A stretch of 64,000 bases of DNA from Euglena gracilis (GCA_039621445.1 CP154956.1:26581744-26645743), one strand, 5' to 3'. Numbered from the stretch's first letter, positions 23,568 to 35,458 are shown. Notes: generated by a model from the letters alone, not told the origin. Program-made: numbers and translations.

Positions 23568-25336
23568 CTGCAAAAGGTAATGATTGCATAATATGCTGAA
23601 TTAGGGCAACCTCATCTTGGAGTGCTTTGGGGCGGGAATTGGGGTACACAGGAGGAAATTTTGCCTGAATGTGGGCCCTGGCACGTCAGGTGCGAAGCCT
23701 ATTTTTGAAACCTTCCACGGGAAGGTTTGTTTCGGTCAAAATTTTCAGCAAAAAAAAATCCAAAAAGTGGACTTCCCAAAAAATAAGACCCCCTTGGGAA
23801 TTTCAGCAACCTCCGCCCCCCTCAGGGACACCTCGGAGAACGCGGGCTTTCAGTGCGAACTGACTCCTGTCCGGGGAAATTCTTCATTAATATTATCAGA
23901 GAATGGAGAGGGAACGACCAGGGGAGGTCCGCAGGTCTAATTCCAGCTGCCCGCTCCCCCTGGGGGGGGGGGGCCCTGGGTGCCCCCCCCCCCGGCCTTA
24001 AAAAAAAATCCTGTCCCGGATATACTCCATAACCCCCCCAAATAGACCCCGGGTCCTCTTTTGGGGTCCGGGTTGGGGAGTTTGGACCCCCATCTTCCCT
24101 CCGTGGTAAACTCTGCTCTCTCATAAAGGGATAACAGCTCGGTGAAGCCGCATGTGCTTTTCCCTCTTTCAAAGACACAGCCTGTTGTTGTCAACCCCCA
24201 CCCCCTTAAACGCCCCCTGAATGGAAGCCCCCCTCCCAAATAGGGTCCCCCCCGGAATGGAAGCCCCCCTTCGGATTTTGACCATTGGTCCGAATAGAAA
24301 TGCACCCCCTTTAAACACAGTGTACAAATGAAGCAAATATCTCAAATTTTGACAGACGTTCAGAAACAAGGAAACAAAAAAAATGTGCATTTGTGCGCAC
24401 AGCAATTTAAACATCAGTGTGCGATTGCGGGCAAGTGGCCTTTGCTTACTTAGTATTACTGAGGTCTGCATCCACTCACACAATCACTACAGAAATGCTG
24501 GGGGTGGTCAGACCCGGCCCTGCGCGACTGCTCTGCAAGGCAAAATTGCTTCTGAAGGAAAAATACAAAAAAAGTAACAATGCACAAAAACAAGTGCATT
24601 ACATTCCATTTGTGATAATACAAATGTAGCTCTTTTTTTCGGCAGTAAAACTGTGAAACTCAAAGCATAAATAATCACAAACCAGTTCAAAACGTAAACA
24701 CATTGTGCTTCACGTGTACCAAAGCACTGTACTTCAATGAAAAACGCCAGTCGGTGTAAACCCCGCCATCGAATAGAAACCCCCCAGGGTTCTATTCGGA
24801 CCGTTGGTCGAAAAGGGGGGGTCTTCATTTGCTGGCATTCACTGACCGGTCGGGCAGGAGAGGTCAGGTGGTTGAACTGAAGGCAACAGAATCAACAGGA
24901 ATGACCCCAGCACATATCTGTGCATTTGTTGTTTTCCACATCCCTGTTGGATGTCACAACCTTCTGGCCGGGCAATGACCCCCCCAAATAAGTGTGCACC
25001 GTCCTAATTCCGCACACCCCCATTCAGGCTTTTGCTTTATACCCCGGGGGCTGGACTCCAGTGGACCCCCCCCGGGGGGGTACCAACCAAATCCCGTGAA
25101 TACTGGGGGTGATTAGCCATAGGGGGGACATATCTGCATTTTGTCGCTTATGTGTTTTTTCCCTTGTTTTGACTCAATTTGAAATTAGATAAGCTTTAAG
25201 ATTAAAAGTTAGATTGTTCATTTTAGTATTAAATTATTTTTGATTGCTTTAGATTCAATTTTGATTGGATTTAGAATTAGATTTGATTAGAATTTTGATC
25301 AGCATAATTGCAACAATGGCCGTTTCCAGAACAAAC
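23568..25336 (-). other. Intron 2 (1.8 kb) of the tryparedoxin-like gene
   Basis: It starts GTTTGTTCTGG and ends TTTTGCAG. It contains poly-C blocks with tags GAATGGAAGCCCCCC (24215-24270) and CGAATAGAAACCCCCC (24772-24790), the latter mirrored by GGTTCTATTCGG (24788-24800). Otherwise I see only low-complexity DNA. Confidence 0.6.
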
Positions 25337-25445
25337 CTCGTCTCTATCACTTGTGACAAAGACAATCTCGAAGTCTGGGTGCTGTTCCTTAATAACGTTG
25401 TATGCATCGACCAGCTTCGGTGTAAATCCACGGCAAGGTGGGCAC
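25337..25445 (-). CDS. Tryparedoxin/nucleoredoxin-like protein, exon 2 of 4 (CPPC active site)
   Basis: The acceptor TTTGTCTGCAG precedes 25445. The first base completes the Trp codon begun in exon 1, giving W-CPPC-R, the redox active site. The exon continues [16 protein letters not shown], then [15 protein letters not shown] and a GT donor. CPPCRGFTP and [12 protein letters not shown] are diagnostic of tryparedoxin/nucleoredoxin domains. These enzymes reduce or isomerise disulfides through the CxxC pair, usually in the cytosol. The length is 109 bp: one base plus 36 codons. Confidence 0.88.
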
Positions 25446-26245
25446 CTGCAGACAAACGTCCCACTGCAATGAAGAATATCTTCAAAGCAGTAAATTAGGC
25501 AAAATGTGGAGACACGAAGTCCAAAGATGGGGGGGAGGTATCACAGCAACTACATTGTGGTAATTTTTAAGCACCTTTTTCTGAAATGCACTCTGTGAGG
25601 TGTTAAACATGTTCATGTAGAGATCAGGTAATCACTTTGAAGCCCCCTGTCAATCAATCCAGTCAGCAAATATGGCAATTAAAAAACTCTTTTAAAGAAT
25701 CAAATTATCATTATCATTTGAAGCTCAAAGCTGTATTCAAATTTCATCTCTTTAAAAGCAGGGAGGGCTCAGAGTTTGAGCCAGCTACCAATTTTGATTG
25801 GCTAGGGAAAATACAAGAACAACAAAAAGAGGTAAATCATGCAGGCTGTCATTGTCACATAAAGCCCCCCAAAATTTGACCTGGGCTGCAGGGGGGGGGG
25901 GTCGGGGTCTTATTTTTTGGATTCTTTCTTGACCGACCCGGCCCAAAAAAACACCATTTTTCAAGTTCCCAAAACACAAAATATTCTCCTTCGGCGGTTC
26001 GTGCCACACGTAAATTGGGACAATTTGACATTAACAATGTTTTTTTTGGGACTCGAAACTCCAAAACCTTTAGAAATTTCATCACTTTCCTGTCTGAAAT
26101 AGGGGTTTTCGGCAATTTTTTTCAGAGAAAAATTTCACCGTCTCCGGCGCTTTGCGCCGACAGGGGGGTCTTCTGTTGGATTGTTGCTCGATCGGCCCAG
26201 GAGGGGGGGGGGGCTTATTTTGGGGGGTCTGATTTGGGGGGGGGG

Positions 26246-27412
26246 GGGCGCATGGCGGTAGACTGGGGGGGGGGGGGTAGTGGGTAGTCGGCCGACTAGT
26301 CGGCTGACTACCCAATTGGTCGGTAGCTAGTCGGTACATTAGAGTGGGTAGTCGGCCGACTAGTCGGCCGACTACCCACTAGAGTGGGTAGTCGGCCGAC
26401 TAGTCGGCCGACTACCCACTCTAATGTACTAACGGGTCCAAACCGCCGACTTTTAAGCCCCCCCATAAAAAAATACAATGCAAACTAGTCGGTGGCTAGT
26501 CGGTGGTCATAAAAATGGTCTGTGGCGGGCCCAAATCACCCGGAAATGGTCCGGATGGGTCCAAATAAGTGTCTTACACCTAAATAAACACCCCCAGATG
26601 GAAATCTTTGGTCGGTGGGGGTCGGTTGGCCCTTGATGGGGGTCTCGAAGGGTGAAAAACCAATGATGAAACAAGGATTACATGAAAATCCTTTAGAAAT
26701 GCAAGCATTCTGCATCACGAGAGGCAGAAAACCCCCCCTCCACCCCCATCCGAGCCTCAAATAACAAAATCCCTTCTGTGTTGGCAACATACTCGGGGGG
26801 CTAAGTCGTTTTTGTGGCTCACTTTGGCATAGGCAGGGGGGGCTCCGCCCCCCCCCCCGCACCCCCCGCTCAAATAACAAAATCCCTTCCATGTTGGCAA
26901 CATACTTGGGGGCAAAGTCGTTTTTGTGGCTCACTTTGGCATAGGCGGGGGGGGGGGGTTCCGCCCCCCTGGCACCCCCCCCTCAAATAACAAAATCCCT
27001 TCTATGTTGACAATAGACTTGGAGGGATAAGTCCTTTTTGTGCAAATTTTGACTTATATTGAAAATCCAATGGGGAGAGGTGTTCTTTTGTCAAAAGTGG
27101 CCCAAAATGGACATTTTCCCCCCAAATTTTTTTTTGCATATTCACCCCCGATTGGGGGGTTCTGGAGCCATTTGGGTGGGTTTTGACTGGTGTTGAGGTG
27201 ATTTAGACAAAGTTTTTTCCAGGGGGGGGGCTTAAAAGTCGGCGGTTTTGACCCGTTAGTACGGTAGTCAGCCGACTAGTCGGCCGACTACCCACTCTAA
27301 TGTACCGACTAGCTACCGACCAATTGGTCGGCCGACTAGTCGGCCGACCAATTGGGTAGTCGGCCGACTAGTCGGCCGACTACCCACTCCCCCCCCCCCC
27401 GGTCTACCGTTT
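26246..27412. mobile_element. Foldback element with ~190-bp terminal inverted repeats
   Basis: The arms (about 26246-26462 and 27229-27412) are inverted copies. Both run from GGTAGAC and a G/C run through repeated palindromes (AGTCGGCCGACTAGTCGGCC) to ACGGGTC..AACCGCCGACTTTTAAG and a C/G run. The subrepeats within each arm and the absence of a transposase resemble foldback-type elements. The interior (26463-27228) holds 113-bp tandem repeats and low-complexity DNA. No clear target-site duplication was found. Confidence 0.7.
26758..27000. repeat. 113-bp tandem repeat inside the foldback element
   Basis: CAAATAACAAAATCCCTT starts at 26758, 26871 and 26984. Between the starts lie TTGGCAACATAC, GTCGTTTTTGTGGCTCAC and a poly-G/poly-C hairpin. 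Confidence 0.85.
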
Positions 27413-27914
27413 GGCACTGGGGGGGGGGGCTGCCCCAGGGACGGTCAATAATTGAAAACCTGTTCAGGAACTACGCCCGAACTGGTGTTCTGAACACCGG
27501 TTGGCGTGAAGCCGGTGTACAAGACAAATTAGCATCTCCCTGACAATCCCCGACTGTATATCCCCCCAGGGCTGTGGTTTTTTGGCATTTGGGGGGGACT
27601 TTCGACCTTTTCGCTACATCTCCGTAGAGGGGGTACATGTTCATGACACCTTGGCAGGGTTCAATACAAGGGCAGATTGGGGGTGGGGGGGGGGGGCACC
27701 AACCTCAATAGACAGTGGCGCGGTCCAAATGACTGATATTCAGCCCGACACAAAACCCAAAATGGCCCCAAAATGCCCAAACGACAAAAATGCTATTTTG
27801 GGCACTTTTTGGATTTTTTTTCAAAAATGCAAGAATTTTCGGTGTGAAGAGCCAAAAAGATAATTTTAACTTTGGAGTGGGGGAAGTCCTGGGTACTCCC
27901 GCAGACGTTCACTT

Positions 27915-28045
27915 AATGTGTATCACAACTTCATGGTGATACACTAAAAACGTTTCGTGATACACAAATTCTTCTTTGGTGATACATGTGTGACACACAA
28001 ATTTTTTTGGGTGATACGCATGTGATACACATGTGTTGTCATGAT
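27915..28045. repeat. GTGATACACA-type dispersed repeat, copy 1
   Basis: GTGATACAC(A) plus AAATT motifs recur at irregular 20-40-bp spacing. A second cluster with the same motifs lies at 29360-29490. Confidence 0.6.
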
Positions 28046-28097
28046 TTTATATATTTCTGGCCCAATTCTCACCCAAAAGCCAAAAGTCAGTTACTGT

Positions 28098-28120
28098 CCA
28101 GCCGCCCTTTGGGCGGCTGG
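28098..28120. other. Perfect 10-bp hairpin with TTT loop
   Basis: CCAGCCGCCC-TTT-GGGCGGCTGG. It has the same geometry as the hairpins in the Ty3 region, seen from the other strand. Confidence 0.8.
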
Positions 28121-28170
28121 AAAATAAATAAAATTCATAACTTCGACTTAAGCGACGCCCTCATTTTTGC

Positions 28171-28321
28171 AGAAATCAAAGCCATCAGATCGAAAAAGAC
28201 TGCAAATTACTTTCCGGGACTGGTACAACTTTTTCCTCAGGGATGGTGCTTCCATCATAGCAGATGGAAACGGGGAAGCATTGGAACGCCAGAAAATGCT
28301 GAAGATAAACTGCTTTTTGTG
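28171..28321 (+). pseudogene. Possible decayed tryparedoxin-like N-terminal exon
   Basis: The block lies between a TTTTTGCAG and a GTGGTAAAT. With one frameshift it reads IIADGNGEAL then TPENAEDKLLFVV. This is weakly like exon 1 of the minus-strand gene (FTNAKGEAL...[11 protein letters not shown]). Both frames are open, so chance is quite possible. Confidence 0.2.
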
Positions 28322-28916
28322 GTAAATCAATCGCAGAATCAGAAAAAGAACAGCTTTATGACGAAGAATCAACATCCAGGCAGTTTTCTGGCATTGATGC
28401 TGAACGAAACAAATTAAATTCCTTGAGGACCCCCAAAGGGGGGTACTACTGGCCAGCTGGAAAAAGGTGCTAGCTGGACCCTCCCAGGTGAGATCCGGGG
28501 GGGGGGGGGTTGGGGGGTCCGGCCGGCTGGAGCTGGCTGGCGGGTGCCCAAAAAATGGTGGGAAAAAGTCCAAATGCAGCAGAGTAGGGATTTATTAGAA
28601 AAAAATTGAGGTGAAAACCCCCCAAAAAACCTCAAAAATAATTCTATTTTGGCCATTTTTGATCCTTTTTCAAAAAAAAATTGGAACGAATTTTTTCAGT
28701 CCAGCCAGAAAAATCCTTCTCCGTTGTGATGCTCACAATCAAGGGTTTTCTTGAACCGGAGGAGACCTTGCCCCCCCCCCCCCAGGGGAGGTCCAGCCAG
28801 CCAGCACCTTTTTCCAGCAAGCACCTCCCAGCCAGGCTGCGAACTCCCCCCAACTGGGGTCTGCTGACATAAAATTCGGGGCAGCTCAACAAGCCGTGTA
28901 ACCCCCCCCCCCCCCT

Positions 28917-29310
28917 AATAAGTGCGCAGTGCCCTAATTGTGCGCAGTGCCCTAATAAATGCGCACCCCCAAGGGTCCGAAACTACCTCCCTAAAAATGC
29001 GCACCCTCCCGAAGAGAAATCGCTGTCACATCTCAAGTCGGAAAGCACACACAATTCTCAGAACTGTTCTTCTCAGACGATATATTTATATCGTCCAAAC
29101 CCAAATTTGACACATAATCACTTGACTCATAGCTTGAAATCACAAAATAGGGGGGAAATTGGAAAGAGTGGGGTAAATGCAAGTATTTTGGGCTTTGCGC
29201 AGTGCCCTAATGAGTGTGCACCCCTTGGGCCCCGAAACTACGTCCATAAAATGCGCGCACCAGTTTTGGGCAAAATATCTTTACACAATTGTTGGTGCGC
29301 GCAACTGGCA
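28917..29310. repeat. CCCTAATxxxTGCGCA dispersed repeat
   Basis: CCTAATAAGTGCGCAGTG, CCTAATTGTGCGCAGTG and CCTAATAAATGCGCACCCC (28917-28970), followed by GGGTCCGAAACTAC (28973-28986), recur as CCTAATGAGTGTGCACCCC and GGGCCCCGAAACTAC at 29207-29240. A related tag is near 24985-25020. Confidence 0.6.
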
Positions 29311-29359
29311 CCCGGGGGGAGGTACAAAATTTAAAAAAATTTGGTCAATTTTTGATTGC

Positions 29360-29490
29360 TTTTTGGTGATGCACAAAAAATTTTGGTGACACACAAATGA
29401 TAGACAAAGCAATTATTTTGGTGATACACATGTGACACACAAATTCCTTTTTGGTCATACATGCACAAAACGTTTTTGGTGATGCACACT
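29360..29490. repeat. GTGATACACA-type dispersed repeat, copy 2
   Basis: Same motifs as at 27915-28045 (GGTGATGCACA, GGTGACACACAAAT, GGTGATACACATGTGACACAC). Confidence 0.6.
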
Positions 29491-30267
29491 CAGTGAATGT
29501 CTGGTACCCCCCCCCGTGGAACCCTCCCCGGCAGGTGGAGGCTCTGGGTCCCCCCGGGGGACACCCAGGGCTCCACAGGAAGGCCTGGTGGGGGGGGTCG
29601 ACCCCCCACCCGGGAGGTGGGGGGTGGTCCACACCCACCACAACATTTTCACAGGTTTATTAACAAATTTTGGCGCTGGGAAAAAATTTTGCGGGTCGAA
29701 AATTGGTGCTCCCGGAAATACGGGAAGAGGTGGTGGGGGGGATGGTCGACCCCCCCCCACCCACCACCCGGCTGCTTCTTTCTTTCTGTTGGCCGATTCC
29801 CGCACTGCCCTGGGGACACCCCCCCCCACCTAAACTCCTTATATTGAACCCTGCCCCTTGGCTGTGTATTCCAAAAGCTATATTGTGTCAGATTGCATTT
29901 CCACCAAAAAAACTGCAGAAATTGCACAGAACCGGCAGTTTCAAAACTTCAGTTATGAGAAAAACATTGCAATTTCATCAGATGAAGGTTTCCTCTCCTT
30001 TAAACAGAGGTCGACTTTGTAGACTTTCGGGGATTTTTTTTGGTCCGGGGGGGACTTTTGACCATCTTGCCAAAGACCAAAAAAATCGCCAAAAAATTCG
30101 GGGAGGAATATACGCCTGGGACCGTAAGAGAAGGTGCTGGCGATAAGGGGGGAGCGAGAGAGAGGATGCAAAGCAAAACCCGCTGGTGCCACAGGTGTAA
30201 TTACAGGTGGCAATGGTCTTGCAATTGTTTGCAATGGTTTAGAAGGGGGCAGCATCACGTGGGCCCC

Positions 30268-30372
30268 CCTGGGGGGGGACGACAATTAGGAGGGGGGGTT
30301 ACTGTCCATCCTATGGACATGTAGGGTTAATTCAGTAACCCCCCCCCTAATTGTCACCCCCCTAATTGTCGC
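30268..30372. mobile_element. Foldback element with GACAATTAG tag and poly-G/C arms
   Basis: GGGGGGACGACAATTAGG, a G run and TTACTG are mirrored by CAGTAAC, a C run and CCTAATTGTC. The two arms are about 28 bp apart. The tag recurs at 32770-32805 and 57665-57900. Confidence 0.5.
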
Positions 30373-31125
30373 CAGGGGGGGGGGGTCAAAACGCTCCCTG
30401 GGGTGCCATATAGGGGGGGTCACGGTAATAAAAGTTAACTTTCAAAAACCCCGTTTTTTATGGCATTCTTTTTTTAAAAAAGACACGTTTTTTAATGATA
30501 AAAAATACAAATACTCCAGCTCTCACAAACACAGGCACCCACCCACCCACCCCACACCCACACCCACCACGGTGCAACAAGGGGGGTCGGGGGGGGGGTG
30601 CCTCCCGAGGTTTAGGGGGTGAAAACCACTAACCCCCCCCCCCAATTAGAAACCCCCCGGGGCTACTATTCGGCCACTAAGCGGAAAACCCGAGGGGGGG
30701 GGGGCTTTCAATTGGGCACCCTTTGTCCAAAGGAAAGCCTTCGGCCGGCGGTCGATCTGGGAATTGAACAGGGTCCAAAATTAAAAAAAAATCGCAAGAC
30801 GCGTTTTTTCGACTTTTGGGTGGATTGGCCATGTTTCAAGGATACCAGATATCAGTTTTGTTCCCGACGTTGACCTGTTTTCGTCGAGATTTTTTTGAGT
30901 TTTTTCACCAATTTTTGGAAAATCTTTGGTCAACTTTGTCGGCCGGCTTGGTCGGGGGGGGGGGGCTGTTATTTGTATTTTTGGCGAGAAACTATTCTAT
31001 TTGGGGAGTGGTTGTTATTTGGGGGGGGGGGGTTCTAATGGGGGGGTTTACCAGTCGAAACTCTAGCACCAGCAAAAAAATTGAAACCCTCGAGGCAATT
31101 TTGTCAACTTTTATGAAAATTCATT

Positions 31126-31341
31126 TCAGCCCATTTCACATTTTTTCTTCAGCGTACCATCACTGTCTCGCTGTCCTTCAGGCAGCCACAATAGGTTAAG
31201 GGCGGCGGAAGTCAGGGGCTGCTCCCGAGAAGGATATTTGTTCATTCTCAAAGGGGCAATTGGATTTTGTGTACGAAAGGGAATTTCTTTTTCTATCAAA
31301 TCTTGCTGTTGTCTGGCCTCACTTCCGGCGATCAAGCCCAT
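31126..31341 (-). CDS. Exon-like open block, unrecognised
   Basis: The minus strand reads MGLIAGSEARQQQDLIEKE, then IPFRTQNPIAPLRMNKYPSR and TSAALNLLWLPEGQ before a TGA. The composition is protein-like, unlike the neighbouring homopolymer DNA, but no family or splice sites are clear. Confidence 0.2.
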   Translation of the reverse strand: MGLIAGSEARQQQDLIEKEIPFRTQNPIAPLRMNKYPSREQPLTSAALNLLWLPEGQRDSDGTLKKKCEMG

Positions 31342-32769
31342 GAGTCAACCGTCAGACGGGGAGCGGCAAAATTGACGGGTTGTTCTTTTTAAAACAGAAA
31401 AATATGTGTTTTTTAAAAACAAAAAAACACCACAAAAAATTGTGTGGTGTTTAAAAAAAAGTCGTCATTGAGTGTCCCGGGAAAAATTTTTGAAAAGACT
31501 TTTTTAAAATAAAAATTCCCGATATTCCTAATTTTGGTGCCAAAAACTTGCGGGAAAATACGGATTATATTTCAGTTTGTTGAAAAATCTTGACTTGAGC
31601 ATTTGCCCCAACAATATCATCAAGGGAGACTGGGCAGAGGGGGGGGGGCCAGGGGGTTGAGGGGGGTTCTTGTTCTTGCCGAGGTGGCACACGCGGCGCT
31701 TACGCCGCGCCGCGGGCCAAATCTTGGCCATTTTTTTTCTGAAAAATGTGGGGAAAAAAGTCACTTTTCGGCGATTTTTCGGGTCGGGACGGCGATTTTC
31801 TGAAGAAAAAAATGTTGCCAAAACATCCATTTGAAAATTTTCGCTGACTAACCGGCAGACCACCCCCCCCCCCCAGTGGGTGGAACCCACACACCCACAC
31901 CCACATGCCAGCCTGCAATTTTTATGCATCGTATTTCTGTGTGTTTCGTGATCTGATCCCGCTTTTTCACTGAAAACCTGGGGGTGCCGAAGGAAACCCT
32001 GGCATTTCAGTGAAGAAGCAGGATCAGACCACGAAACAAAAATTGAAACCGTATTAGTCCACGATGTACAGCGTTGTGAGGAAAACCGTGTTCAAGTCCA
32101 TGTGATTCGCGCAAAAATGCAATGAAAGTGAACATGTGCAAAAATGGGGCAACCCGCTTTTCGACAAAAAAAACGCGTTCATAACACGGGTTTTTTTGCA
32201 GAAAACCGTGTTCTGAACACATGTTCACTGTCGGGGGATGTGTTCGAGACAAGGTTTTTTGGCAGTTTACGGTGTTCATCCATGTGTACTGTGTTCAATT
32301 TTGAATGTTTTTTTTAAAGTCTATTCTCTCATTTTTCAAACTCCCCGCTCTCTGGAAGGTGAGGAATGGCTTGAAGGCCAATTTATTGAGGGGCACTTTG
32401 GGGGGGGGGGGGGGCGGGCACCGGAGCCTTCAGGCAGTCTTCGGCGAAGAGCATGAGGATGTGGTGTGTATGTAGTTGGCATTCCTTCATTTTCCACTCC
32501 CTGCCTTCGTTCTCAGCCCTGTTGGCTGGCTAGCCCTCCCAACGATAAAGCAACCTTGTTTTTACTCCCCTCCAATGCAATCTGTGGATTTGTCCAACGC
32601 CCCAAACCCATTCCGGACTGCGACTGCGATCATATCGGATGAGCCCACGGACATGAAGGTGGAGTTGGGGGATGCGGACCGCTGCCACAAATGTGGCGGT
32701 GCGATGAGCCTCTGGAACTGGGAAGCGTAAAGTTGTTAGTTTGCGACTGCCGTGGCATTACACTTGCGC

Positions 32770-32840
32770 TGGCTTGGTATTGCCCCCGGGGGACGACGAT
32801 TAGGGGGGGGGGTGACACATAGGGGTGTCACGTTAGGCAT
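32770..32840. repeat. GACGATTAGG tag with poly-G run
   Basis: GGGGGACGACGATTAGG followed by a G run and GGTGACACATAGGGGTGTCACG, an inverted pair. It is related to the element at 30268-30372. Confidence 0.45.
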
Positions 32841-32884
32841 TACCGTCTCCTCACATCCCACCTACAGCACCTTTAAAACCGTGT

Positions 32885-33045
32885 TCAGCCTGCCCCGCAC
32901 CTGCCCTGAAATTCGTGTTCATGAACACGGATTTCAGGGCAGGCGCCAAACCTGAACCCGGATTTCAGGGCAGGCGCCAAACCTGAACACGGATTTCAGG
33001 GCAGGCGCCGAGGCCGAACACGGATTTCAGGGCAGGCACCAGGGT
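32885..33045. repeat. 31-bp satellite (GGATTTCAGGGCAGGCGCC), array 1
   Basis: Four to five units of a 31-bp repeat containing ACGGATTTCAGGGCAGGCGCC. The same unit forms the array at 34045-34160. Together they bracket the minus-strand gene block at 33298-33970. Confidence 0.85.
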
Positions 33046-33297
33046 ATGCGGCGTAGGGTATGGTGTTTGAAAAAAGACAGCATTGATCTCCAGGGCACAA
33101 AAACTTGAATTCATTGACTACAACAGCTGGTTCCATGGGTCCTCAACGGGTGAGGCGAGTCGTGGGAAACCAGGAAATTTCAGAAACCGCGACTGGCCTT
33201 TTGGTCAGAAATAGAACAATATACAGAAACAGGCATATAGGAGTGGTCAGAGATACACGTCATGGGTTTTCTGGACCATGGCAACTTTTGCAAAGGA

Positions 33298-33445
33298 GCA
33301 AGCCGCATTTTGGGGTCGCCTCAAATCCTGGCAACGAAAGTGGTAGGACAAGCCACAAGCGTCACAAACCACCTTGTTCATTTCCACACAGGATGGTTTT
33401 TTGGGGGATCAACACGCCACAGAACGCACAATTTTCTTTTTCTTT
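33298..33445 (-). pseudogene. PHD-finger-like fragment
   Basis: The minus strand reads NCAFCGVLIPQKTILC in one frame and VVCDACGLSYHFRCQDL in the next. Together they give Cys pairs with an H-x2-C end, as in PHD zinc fingers, which often bind histone tails. A one-base shift separates the halves. It lies downstream, on the same strand, of the ORF at 33617-33970 and may belong to the same gene. Confidence 0.35.
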
Positions 33446-33616
33446 TGGGGGAAAGGAGGTGCGGGAGTGGGATCAGGGGGCAGGAACCTCCGGTGAGGAG
33501 GAGACAGCAGCAGAACGTCAGGCGGGAAAAACGAGGGAACAACGGAAAGGCCCTGATTTACAACAGCGTGCTCTGCAGACCGACGGTTGCCCGACGGTTC
33601 CCCGATACAAATGTTG

Positions 33617-33970
33617 TCAGGGAACAGTGTTTACACACTGTTCCCTGAACGCTGCCTTACTGAATAGGAATGTGGGATCTACCTCCCACGCTGTCCAGGC
33701 AACCAGAAAATCATCCAAATTGTTGTAAGAAACCTTCAGGTGCTCACACAGTTTGGAAAACTCCAGGCAATTGTGAAAACCGACAAGTTCCGTGGACAAC
33801 GACCCAGATTTTCTCTTGGGTTGTCCTTGTATGAGCAAGATGCCATGGAGGGGGTCTATATGCCTTTTTTGGGCATCCTTGACGTACACAGCAAGAGCTG
33901 TGAGGAAAACATCTGTCTGGGGTGGGGGTGGTACCAGTGCATCAACCAAATTAGCCGTCCATTTCGACAT
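33617..33970 (-). CDS. Small conserved protein, copy 1 (homologous to 41283-41640), unknown function
   Basis: From ATG 33970 the minus strand reads MSKWTANLVDALVPPP, then DVFLTALAVYV, IDPLHGILL and CEHLKVSYNNLDDFL, ending at 33617. The plus-strand ORF at 41283 has the same pattern and nearly the same start (TANSVDRMLPRPPKPDEF, VDPIHGTLL, CKHLNAQYEEYEDLDGF). Similarity at protein level between two distant copies supports real coding. I do not recognise the family. The last codons fall in a palindromic stretch near 33630 and may lie beyond the true exon end. Confidence 0.5.
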   Translation of the reverse strand: MSKWTANLVDALVPPPPQTDVFLTALAVYVKDAQKRHIDPLHGILLIQGQPKRKSGSLSTELVGFHNCLEFSKLCEHLKVSYNNLDDFLVAWTAWEVDPTFLFSKAAFREQCVNTVP

Positions 33971-34044
33971 GAGAAGCTGTATACAAAAGAGAGCAAACTC
34001 TCCAAGCCGGTTCTCAAGGACATTTTTTTTGGCTTTCGGGGGGG

Positions 34045-34160
34045 GGGGGGCAGGCGCCAAACCTGAACACGGATTTCAGGGCAGGCGCCAAACCTGAACA
34101 TGGATTTCAGGGCAGGCGCCAAACCTGAACACGGATTTCAGGGCAGGCGCCAAAAAAGTG
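34045..34160. repeat. 31-bp satellite (GGATTTCAGGGCAGGCGCC), array 2
   Basis: Three to four units identical or nearly identical to those at 32885-33045. Confidence 0.85.
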
Positions 34161-34299
34161 CACCAAAACAAAAAAAACGTCGCGTGCGCACGTGGCGTGA
34201 AACATGAACACGAATTTCAGGGCAGCGCGGAGCAGGCTGTGAACACATGTGCCCGAGCCCAGCGTTCAGCCTGAAAGCGGGTTCACAGGGCCCAAAATA

Positions 34300-34620
34300 T
34301 GGCATTTTTTGTTCTTTTAAAACTAAAGTGCGATATTTTTCGCACTTTTGGCATTTTTGGCATTTTGCACTTTTGGCATTTTTGGCATTTTTGGTGAATA
34401 ATCTTGGCATTTTTGACACTTTGGTGAACGAAATTTGGCATTTTTCGCTTTTTGGTGACCAAAATTTGGCATTTTCTGGTGCTTTCGTAACCAAAATTCT
34501 GCATTTTCGGCACTATGGCAACCAAAGTTAGGGGTTGTTGGCACTTTGGAACAACACTCAGTAATTTGGCACTTTGGGAAAATAGACTTGGCATTTTGGG
34601 CACTTTGGACCAGGGGGGCT
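34300..34620. repeat. TTTTTGGCA-rich tandem repeat
   Basis: Irregular units of (A)CTTTTGGCATTTT(TGGC) fill this stretch. The Lys/Cys-rich minus-strand frames are repeat artefacts. Confidence 0.8.
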
Positions 34621-35458
34621 GGGCAGCTGAGTTCGGGTCCCCAAACCCCCCTCCCCCCCTGTCTAGTTGAGTTCGGAGCTCGACAGGGGGGTCACAAGCC
34701 CCCCACCCCTGTGCCTGGCCAGTCCAGACCCCGGACCCCCCCCCCCTCGAACTCAACCAATCCGGTTGAGTTCGCAACTCGACAAGGGGGTCCCGCGGGA
34801 CCCTCCCTTGTGACTGGGCTCACAGAATTTGGGTTTGGCTGTTGGGATGTTTGGTGCTTTTGTAAACAAAGTGTGGCATTTTTAGCATTTTTGTAACTGT
34901 CCTTGGACGCACTTTGGGAAGGAGTTCCCTTGACCCTAGACTCACGCCCAAGCCATGGTCTAGGACCTGGACTCGAGCAGGAACTTCTCCGCCTGAGTCT
35001 GGGTCCTAGTCCCCAGTTCGGGCGTGAGTCCAGGGTCCCTTTTCCCGGTTTCTACTACAAAATCGTGCCCGAGCCCTGTTTCCCAAAGTCACCAAAGTGC
35101 CAACAAGACAAAAGGGTAGCGCATCCGTGCAAACGGTGGAAACCAGGCCGGGAACGTTGAGAAAAGCCGTGGAAAAGAGTAAGAGAGCCTGGTGGGTCCA
35201 TAGACCCCGTTTCGGGCGTGAGTCCGGGGCCGGAGCCGGACATGGGACACTATCGGGAGGGGGGCATGGTAATACCCCAAAAAAAATCTCCAGAAAAACC
35301 TCCCATAAAAAAGTGCAAAAATTCATTGCATTTTTGGAAATTTTTGAAAAAAGGTTCAAAATGTATACCAAAATGTGACTCAGCTTCGGTTGAAAAAAAT
35401 GAACCTTGGCGGTGTGTGCATGTGTGTGTGTGTGTGTGCATGGGGGGGCGTTCGGGTC

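Noticed and set aside
32885-34160. Regular 31-bp repeats that look CRISPR-like
   Set aside because: Units are adjacent with no unique spacers and the context is eukaryotic; they are a satellite.
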